Below, in pieces: positions 57,395-64,000 of a stretch of 64,000 bases of DNA. The notes under the pieces were generated by a model. The model was given only the letters and a program-made list of their open reading frames with translations. It ran no database searches and was not told where the DNA came from. The position numbers were made by a program, and so were the translations under genes. Each line of letters begins with the position of its first letter. Position 1 is the stretch's first letter. Source of the stretch: Acanthosepion esculentum. Its lineage: Eukaryota; Mollusca; Cephalopoda; Sepiida; Sepiidae. Where the stretch lies: assembly GCA_964036315.1 (NCBI GenBank), contig OZ038510.1, positions 84,802,616-84,866,615 on the forward strand, in the 5' to 3' direction.

Positions 57395-58600
57395 CGTTTA
57401 TATATGGGATCGGATTTCCTACATTTTTCAACCGATTTCGACATAACTTCACAGGACTACGTAAAATTACCCGACGGTGGTTCTGACAGCGCCCAAAATG
57501 GGAAAAACAATTGTTTTTGCACGAAATCAATTTGAAAGCACGGGTAAGGGCCATTTATGCAGATTTTTCGCAGTCTTTGGATGATGTTTTGATACCGAGC
57601 CACCAAAACAAAGCAAATAGTCCTGTTTCTGATAGCACTCACGCTTGGCTATCTAACAAGTACCAAATTGTTTGCAAGACTGTCAAAGCCGCCTGACCAG
57701 GGGTACCAAGGGACAGGATTTAGCCCTCTGAACACGCATTCACTGGCACAGTATGTACAGTTTTGGTTTGATTCAAATGAAATTTACGACACACTTGAGG
57801 GTTACTATCGCCTTTATGTGTGTCATAGTTCAGAAATGTTCGGCAAAAATAACCGTAGCTGCATGCGGATCAATCTTTTTTGTATCTTCCTTACGCACAC
57901 ACGGCTGCATACAACCGAGTTCGCGTGTCGATATCGAGAGTGCTGCAAGCCCATTGGTCGCTTTCACAGAGCTTGACCTTGGGGCCTGTCCAATCATCGC
58001 GCAGGATTTCTCACACGTTATGGCGCCCACGTGATCGCCCGTCAGCTTATGTCTAAGTGCGCTCAAGGTCAACCACCTCTATTGCGTGACTCGGGCGTGC
58101 TTTCACACTTTTGCGTTTATTGTTGCCCGCGTGCACGCACTCGGCTTACTTTATTCGCCTACTTCGGACACCGCAATTGTTGATTAGAGTGTTCTAGCTG
58201 CTTTTTTGTTTTATTGTTCCAACCCAACCCCACACACGTTAGCCAGTTGTACTAAAAACCCATTTCCTTTTGGATTTACCCTTGGTTTACCTTTTTAAAT
58301 TTCCACTTTTTTAGTTTCAAGTTCCCCTTTAGTAACATCTGAACTCATTTTACTGGGTGTTCCCATTTTTGTGTCTACGTTAGCAGTGCACGTTTTTTCG
58401 TTTTGGATTTGTCGAAATCTCTTTTTAAGCTTTACCCTCTTTGACGTTTTTACTGTTTGGATGCCACCTGCTAGAGCAGCGAGGGCGAGTGAAACCCCTG
58501 AACAGATTTCTTTGCGTCTTTCACTGATGGCTTCGAGCTCAGCTGCTCGCTTATCTACGGAAAGCGCCGCTGCGCGGACTGAAAGTTTTTGCTTCAGCGA
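57299..58600 (+). other. Helitron 5' leader
   Basis: TATAAAACCCAGGTTGTGTG, a CGCGCG/GT tract (57330-57393), then GATCGGATTTCCTACATTTT and CAACCGATTTCGACATAAC, equivalent in position to the segment next to the 5' end of the short Helitrons. 57660-57990 has an open frame (SLAQYVQFWFDSNEIYDTLE) that I do not recognise. A minus-strand frame at 58295-58663 looks like a shadow of the coding region. Confidence 0.5.
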
Positions 58601-58608
58601 CTTCAACC

Positions 58609-59090
58609 ATGTCCGCACACCGCGCCAGGCTTTCAGTTGAAGAACGTTCACTTCAGAATTCACAAGACGCAGTCCGCGTGGCTAGGTTGAGGGCTTCAGA
58701 GTCCACAGCACAGAAAACCCTTCGTCGTTTGTGGGATGTCACCGCCAAAGCTTGCTCTAGGGGTTTAGAAAGCCCCGAGCAAACAACTTCACGTCGTCTT
58801 AGGTATACTAGGGCTACAGCCGCCCCTTGAGCTTCGGAACAACCCCAAGAAACCGTTCATCGTCTCTTTAGAAATAGCCTATGCACCGCGTCTCCCAGAG
58901 CCCTAGAAAGCCCTGCACAGACCACTGTTCGTCGCGTAAGAAATGCCCGCTCCACTGCATATGCTAGAGCCCTAGAAAGCCCTGCACAAACCACTGTTTC
59001 GTCGCGTTAGAAATGCCCGTTCTACTGCGTCTGCCAGGGCTGCAGAAAACTCTGAAGTACGCCGTTAACGGCTCGAAAACATTAGCCAAC
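58609..59090 (+). pseudogene. Helitron protein N-terminal repeat region
   Basis: Ala/Arg/Glu-rich units of about 23-27 residues: SAHRARLSVEERSLQNSQDA, ACSRGLESPEQTTSRRLRYT, and, after a stop at 58828, further ARALESPAQTTVRRVRNA units (58905-59010) in shifted frames. R..RALE(S/T)PEQ...RR repeats are common at the N-terminus of animal Helitron proteins and precede the Cys-rich region, as here. At least two frame breaks make it non-functional. Confidence 0.65.
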
Positions 59091-59101
59091 TTCGACCTTC
59101 T

Positions 59102-59680
59102 TTGAATGGCGTAAATTCGCCGTCTGCGTCATTTTGGTCAAATGTCGCATACAATTATGACTGCACTGTCAACTATTCCACTAGGGGAGACGTACAAATA
59201 GGGGCCCTGGATAAAGTTTGCACTTTTTGCAACGCAAAAAAGTGGGCCGGTGTGCAACCTGAGCTTTGTTGCTCTGAGGGAAAAATCAAACTCCCTTCTT
59301 TAGACGGACCTCCCCAGCCGCTTAGGGACCTCCTTCTGGGTACAACTTCGGATTCAACGCATTTTCTTGAAGCAATACGGAAGTACAACTGTTGCTTCCA
59401 GATGACGTCTTTTGGTGCGAAGGCTATTAGCGATGGGGTATGGATGCCTACTTTCAAAGTGCAAGGCCAGGTTTACCACTTAATGGGATCACTTTTGGCT
59501 GATCAGGGAGAGCCACCTCAGTTCTTACAAATTTACTTTCTCGCTGACTACGAGCAGGTTGATGCGCGTCTCGGCATTCTGCCTAGCGATTATTTCCGTC
59601 GGTCCCCGTAGAGACATTCTGTTCCGTCTACAAGACATGCTTCACGAAACTAACAGTTACATCCGAAACTTAAAGTTTGT
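59102..59680 (+). pseudogene. Helitron protein, pre-Rep Cys-rich region
   Basis: VAYNYDCTVNYSTRGDVQIG, LDKVCTFCNAKKWAGVQPEL, CCSEGKIKLPSLDGPPQPLR, FLEAIRKYNCCFQMTSFGAK and VQGQVYHLMGSLLADQGEPP match, in order, the region before the Rep domain of animal Helitrons (CxxC...CC..GK..LP, IR.YN..F..TSFGA, G..YH..GSL). Past the stop at 59609 another frame continues with RDILFRLQDMLHETNSYIRN, the usual HETN-Y sequence. It then joins directly to post-Rep sequence. The HUH nuclease with its HxH and tyrosine motifs, normally several hundred residues, is absent. Confidence 0.85.
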
Positions 59681-61957
59681 GTTGCAAAACAACTCTTCGT
59701 CCCTTTCAGCGTTGTCATCGATGCAGTAGCGAGGCGTTTTGGCGAATTTTCGGATTCCCCGTACACCAAATGGCTCCAGCCATTGTGCAGCTTGCTGTTC
59801 ACTTAGAAAATGGACAGAGGATGTACTTCACCGAACAAAACGCTCAGCAGGTTGCGGAAAACCCTAAAGACACAACCCTAACGGCTTTCTTTAAATTATG
59901 CTCAACAGATGCTTTTGCCAAAACATTGATATACCCCCAAGTCCCGTCCTACTACGTGTGGTCAAACAACCGGTGGGTTCGACGAAAGGCTGGCGACCCT
60001 GTCGAGGGTTATCCCGATGTAAGGTCTAACTCTTGCCTTGGACGCGTTTATACTGTGCCCCACAGCCAGCAAGAGTGCTTTTACCTCCGCCTTCTACTTC
60101 ATGAAATTGCTGGGCCAACGAGTTTCACAGATATTCGCACTGTCAACGGCATAGAGTGCCAGTCTTAGAGAGAGGAATGCTTCCGTTTGGGATTGCTTGA
60201 AGTCGATTCCCAATGGGATGCAGCCATGGCGGAGGGTGAACTTCTCAGAACGCCATCACAGCTTCGAACGCTGTTCGCCATTTTGCTTTTGCGATGCGAA
60301 CTAAGCGATCCTCTGTCGCTCTGGCTAAACTACAGAGAATCCATGTCAGAGGATGTGCTGTTCTCCGTTCAGCGTAACAGCCCAGGAGTTGAATGCGGTT
60401 TCACTGACTTCATATTCAACAGTGCCCTGGTGGCCCTAGAAGATGTTTTTTTCGAACTGGGAGGTGCCTCTTTACCAACTTACGGTTTACCATCACCGCT
60501 CAGAGACGGTTTTGATACTGTACCAACTGAGTTATTGCGGGAAACATCCTACTCCATCGAGGGGATGAAAGCATACATTACCGAAAACGAGCCCAAACTT
60601 CTACCTGATCAGATGGTTGCTTTCACTACTATAACAGACAGGGAAAACAGCTCCAGTGGAGGTATATACATTTTAGATACGCCCGGAGGAACTGGCAAAA
60701 CTTTTGTTACTAAAGTAGTCCTGGCAGAGGTACGCCGTCGTGGGGAGATCGCTATTGCGGTCGCATCTTCCGGGATTGCTGCAACGTTGCTACCGGGCCG
60801 TAGAACCGCTCATTCGGCTTTTAGGTTGTCGCTTGATCTATGCCGGTCACAAACTCCTCTCTGCAACAAAGAATTCGCCACAGGCTGAAGTTCTGCGGAG
60901 ATGCATACTTATAATTTGGGATGAGTGCACGATGGCACACAAGGGCGCCCTTGAGGCACTTGACCGAAGTCTACAAGACATTCGTGACGCCTCCTACCCC
61001 ATGGGTGGAGTAACCCTTCTCCTCGCAGGCGACTTTAGGCAAACTCTACCTGGTATTCCTAAAGGTACACGCGCTGACGCTGTCCGTGCCTGCCTGAAGT
61101 CGTCTGCCCTTTGGCGCCACGTGGAGACTCTTAAACTGAGCACGAACATGCGTGCCTACTTGAATGAGGACTCCAGATGCACCGAATTCGCACGGGACCT
61201 TCTTGCTCTTGGGGAGGGGAAAATGCATTCTGACACACAGGGTTTTGTGCAGATGGATCAGCTTGCCACCACTGTTGAATCACCAGATGAATTGATGAAT
61301 GCAGTCTTCTACAACCTATCCACTAATTTTGCCGATGCCGATTGGCTTGCTGGGAGGGCCATATTGGCACCGAAAAACTGTACAGTTGATTCCATCAACC
61401 ATAATCTGTTGGATTGCATTCCCGGGCAATGTCATGTTTATAAGTCCATCGACAGAACTTCCGATCCATCTGAATTAGCTGAGTATCCCATAGAAGTTTT
61501 GAACTCCCTTCAGCCGTCCGGACTCCCACCTCATATTCTTCGGCTCAAAGTTGGTGCTCCGATTATGCTAATCAGGAATTTACTCCCACCTAAACAGTGC
61601 AACGGGACTCGCCTCATCATTAAATCCCTTTATCCGAACCTGATTGAGGCGACCATTGCAACTGGCTGTGGCAAAGGGGGAGTCGTTCTGATTCCCAGGA
61701 TGCATCTTCTTCCGTCAGACGCAAGCATACCAATCAACTTTCGTCTCTAACAATTTCCCGCGAAGCTTTGCTATGCTATGTCCATTAACAAATCGCAAGG
61801 ACAGACGCTTAGCATTGCAGGTCTGCATTTACGTGAGCAGTGCTTCTCTCACGGCCAACTTTACGTTGGGTGCTCACAAGTTGGGTCTAAGGACAGGGAT
61901 TTCATTTACTCTCCCAACAACGGTGCTAGAAACATAACCTACACTGATGTCCTGTAG
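59677..61957 (+). pseudogene. Helitron PIF1-like helicase
   Basis: Starts in the post-Rep segment (SSEAFWRIFGFPVHQMAPAI, VPSYYVWSNNRWVRRKAGDP, CFYLRLLLHEIAGPTSF). TAG interrupts at 60166-60168 before RLGLLEVDSQWDAAM. Walker A is DTPGGTGKTF (60676-60705), followed by VASSGIAATLLPG. A frameshift near 60868 (QTPLCN to KNSPQAEVL) leads to Walker B IIWDEC (60911-60928) and LLLAGDFRQTLPGI. A stop at 61748-61750 is followed in frame by KLCYAMSINKSQGQTLSIAG and HGQLYVGCSQVGS, ending at TAG 61955-61957. The motif VI arginine (SRV in the family) is Q here. In active elements this 5'-3' helicase unwinds DNA during rolling-circle transposition. This copy cannot make it. Confidence 0.93.
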
Positions 61958-62487
61958 ACTACCCGCCCGGTAGCGATTAAGCGCCATGCACACGTATGCA
62001 GTACGATTGCATGCCAATTTTTGTGTTTGTCATATTGGTTTTAACGTTAGGTCGTCGTAGTCTCCACTTTCCATTACTAAGACATCTTTGTAAAGGTTAT
62101 CCAGCTCTTTTGCTACCTTCTGACTTTCATACCTTCACCCGCCATCATCACGTTTGTTTGTACACTATGATAACCTCACCCTATTCAGTTGCAACACAAG
62201 CTGCTAGACACATGAACACCGGTATTAGACATGATTGCTCCACTAAAGTTCCGGTTTCATTAACAGTTGATCGGAGCACCTGCAGTTCGTACCAGTGCAT
62301 ACAAGCACATTCACAGTTGAGAAGCTTCGGAGTTCGTTTAATTGTCACAAAAGTCGAGCGCGTCTACGAAATTCAGGCTTCTGCTTCCATATACACTTTA
62401 CGGCTGCCATGGATGAAACATGTCAGCCATACGGCTCTATTGTTTCGTTTGTAGTCGTGTAAAAAAAAACTAAAAACACGCGCCAAG
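61958..62487 (+). other. Helitron 3' region, no recognised gene
   Basis: An open frame (61996-62454) without recognisable motif. Probably untranslated sequence of the element. Confidence 0.4.
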
Positions 62488-62750
62488 TACGGCGACCCCG
62501 GTCGGTTTTCATAAGCTCTCAGCCGTGATGTTGACTGCGACTGAAGAGAAGGCACTTCTCCACTGCAATTGAGGCGCTCGGCTGTACGACGACCCCGGTC
62601 CGGTTCCATGAGCTCTCAGCGTGATGGTGACTTCGACTGAAGAGATGGCATATCTCCATTGCAATTACGATGATCGGCCTTACGGCTACCCACGTTGCGG
62701 CTTTAAGGGCTCTCAGCCGCGATGTAAATAGTGACAGATCAGAAATGTTC
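62488..62750 (+). repeat. ~97-bp tandem repeats inside the Helitron 3' region
   Basis: Units begin at 62488, 62585 and 62681: TACGGCGACCCCGGTCGGTT, TACGACGACCCCGGTCCGGT and TACGGCTACCCACGTTGCGG. Each has AGCTCTCAGCCG-like sequence, and units 1 and 2 share CGACTGAAGAGAWGGCAYWT. The third diverges after 62730. Confidence 0.85.
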
Positions 62751-63248
62751 TTACCATGACACCCCGTCACGGTTCGCTCTTCTCTCGGTTTTACGGTTCT
62801 GCTTTGTGGTCGTGGTAGCGCCGTCTTTTGGGCATAAGACACGTCTTTTAGTTAGACAAGCGGTTTGTTTGTGATTGCGCACGGCACATACTTTATGTCT
62901 ATGGCTTCCTCACGGCACGTTTTCCCTTCAATCCCTATGTATGTTGCAACTGAATCGTGGTTTCTTGACTACTTACCACAAGTGCTTCCAGTAATGCTTA
63001 ACGGTCCAATTGGTTAAAGCAGTAACTGCTGCCAGCTTTTACTCACAGATGTCTTAGTAATGGCAAATGACTGATGCTACAAGGGCTTTCCGTTACTTCC
63101 CTCGATACCTTCGAATACTTGGGCCTGCATGATGTCTGCTTAAACTTTGTGTGCATTGCGTTTCAGCGTTTTGTAGAAACTTAGTTCCTGTCGACTTACA
63201 AAGTACATCTTTCAATGCAACAGCCGTCCCCAACTCTTACTGTTACAT
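62751..63248 (+). other. Helitron 3' region, nothing further recognised
   Basis: No coding signal; GC level as in the rest of the element. Confidence 0.4.
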
Positions 63249-63276
63249 CCCCGGGCAACGCCGGGCTCTACTGCTA

Positions 63277-63277
<1 letters not shown>
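63249..63277 (+). terminator. Helitron 3' terminal hairpin and CTAG
   Basis: CCCCGGGCAACGCCGGG forms a 5-bp GC stem with loop GCAACG, then CTCTACTGCTAG. The short copies have GGGCAACGCCGGGCC then ATGCTGCTAG. This is the rolling-circle transposition terminator, not a transcription terminator. Confidence 0.92.

Positions 63278-63346
<69 letters not shown>
63278..63346. repeat. (AT)n microsatellite
   Basis: AT dinucleotides immediately after the Helitron end. With 57244-57298 this suggests insertion into a pre-existing AT tract. Confidence 0.97.
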
Positions 63347-63350
<4 letters not shown>

Positions 63351-63728
63351 ACATGTTTCATTTAATAATAGTCAAATTGAATCATTTCTTTAGTCATCCT
63401 TTCCAGTTTTCAAATTAGTTACTTGATGTTAAGATGAAATTCATCAAGGAAGGTGGCGTAGTTTTTTCCTACCAAAGTACTTTCGATTTCCTCCAATATC
63501 ATCCTCAGGGGTGAATTACAAAGACAAACTTATTGTAACTGTGATAAAATATGCATTCGTTGTCATGGTGAGCTTTAAAAACACCCGCGAACGCGTTCTA
63601 TTACAGTTATTTAAAATTTATCTGTTGTAGCTATGTTATTTTTTTGTAAAACAAGCGTTTATATAACAATTTTATTCAATGAAATATGTTTGATCGCGTA
63701 TATGCTGCCTAAATAAACACACATACAC

Positions 63729-63732
<4 letters not shown>
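63347..63732. other. no recognised feature
   Basis: AT-rich; nothing identified. Confidence 0.4.

Positions 63733-63800
<68 letters not shown>
63733..63800. repeat. (AT)n microsatellite
   Basis: AT dinucleotides bordering the terminal transposon. Confidence 0.98.
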
Positions 63801-63802
<2 letters not shown>

Positions 63803-64000
63803 GGGTGCTATGATTAAATTCTCGTCTAAATTACGCAAAAATGAAAAATAACACTGACATCTCATTTTAACAGATATAATTACCAAAATTACTCAAAAAT
63901 ATCTTGAAATACTAAAGAGTAAATTTATTCAATAAAATCACCATTGGTTTCAACTACGGCGTCAAGACGACATCGGAATCTCCTGCAACTGTTCTGGACG
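63801..64000 (-). pseudogene. Tc1/mariner-type element, transposase C-terminus (cut by window end)
   Basis: On the minus strand the last bases read VQNSCRRFRCRLDAVVETNG-DFIE followed by a stop near 63926. This resembles the SC.RF..RL.A.I...G..IE ends of Tc1/mariner transposases. CAGGGTGCTATGATTAAATT at 63802 is then the likely terminal repeat, directly in (AT)n. The rest lies beyond the window, so integrity is unknown. Confidence 0.6.

Larger units (their letters stand above)
57299..63277 (+). mobile_element. long Helitron (~6 kb), inactivated
   Basis: The 3' end is clear: a CCCGG/CCGGG hairpin (63250-63265) and CTAG at 63274-63277, followed by T. The 5' end is proposed at TCATACGTATTATAAAACCC (57299), which resembles TCTCTATCTATAAAAGGCAG of the short copies and is likewise followed by a GT-rich tract. 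It lies directly after (AT)n, and the base before TC is G rather than the usual A, so the 5' border is uncertain by some bases. In order it carries a leader, N-terminal repeats, the pre-Rep zinc region, a truncated junction, a PIF1-type helicase and 3' tandem repeats. GC content and codon quality differ sharply from the surroundings. Confidence 0.85.

Noticed and set aside
58295..58663. 122-codon minus-strand frame in the Helitron
   Set aside because: Antisense to the Ala/Arg/Glu-rich N-terminal repeats; the composition explains the open frame.

Overview
This is an animal nuclear window with no intact host gene that I can recognise. Three things point to a mollusc, most likely a coleoid cephalopod such as an octopus (inference from sequence style). 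There are very many long (AT)n, (GT)n and (CA)n tracts. There are several tRNA-derived SINE families, one ending in the tail word GGCCTTGTGCCACATCTAAG. There are 5S rRNA-derived segments of the protostome/molluscan type (GTTAAGCAACGTCG). Almost everything that can be identified is mobile or repetitive DNA.

Layout: 0.1-1.3 kb is an exact 107-bp satellite with higher-order structure, built from the tail of a SINE found elsewhere in the window (SINE C). 2.5-5.4 kb holds tRNA SINEs (family A), two copies of a hairpin-rich repeat (family H) and a TIR-bearing MITE. 5.5-10.9 kb mixes Penelope-like retroelement debris (a GIY-YIG endonuclease fragment) with foldback elements packed between (AT)n tracts. 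13-15.6 kb has a segmental duplication in which only one copy carries a 63-bp mariner MITE, plus TTATTAGG-type minisatellites. 16.3-19.9 kb has an RTE-type LINE end, a cluster of SINE C copies in both orientations, and a 5S-headed SINE. 20.3-22.8 kb has a non-autonomous Helitron and a pogo-like TIR element with a retroelement protein fragment inside. 23-30 kb has SINE C and H copies, a second RTE-like fragment, long AT tracts and a second short Helitron. 31-41 kb has more 5S-derived pieces, a tandem SINE A array, LINE pieces, and a 160-bp tandem array made from LINE coding sequence. 42.6-43.7 kb is an indel-free 30-bp minisatellite. 45.1-48.4 kb has SINE B copies, two adjoining LINE fragments and a third short Helitron. 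50.3-52.1 kb is a degenerate tandem repeat split by an internally deleted mariner. 55-57.2 kb has SINE B duplications and mariner debris. 57.3-63.3 kb is a long Helitron. The last 200 bases are the end of a Tc1/mariner element.

The elements are linked. The long Helitron shares its terminal hairpin and CTAG end with three ~0.8-kb short Helitrons (all on the minus strand), so its family probably mobilised them. It can no longer do so itself: the HUH/Rep nuclease region is missing and the PIF1-like helicase has two nonsense codons and a frameshift. Several repeat families carry a CTGANGA - short hairpin - GAAAC arrangement resembling a hammerhead ribozyme core. Together with the hairpin covariation in repeat H and the 5S-tRNA SINE fusion, these are the observations most worth testing.

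Family letters (A-L) are labels used only within this annotation.
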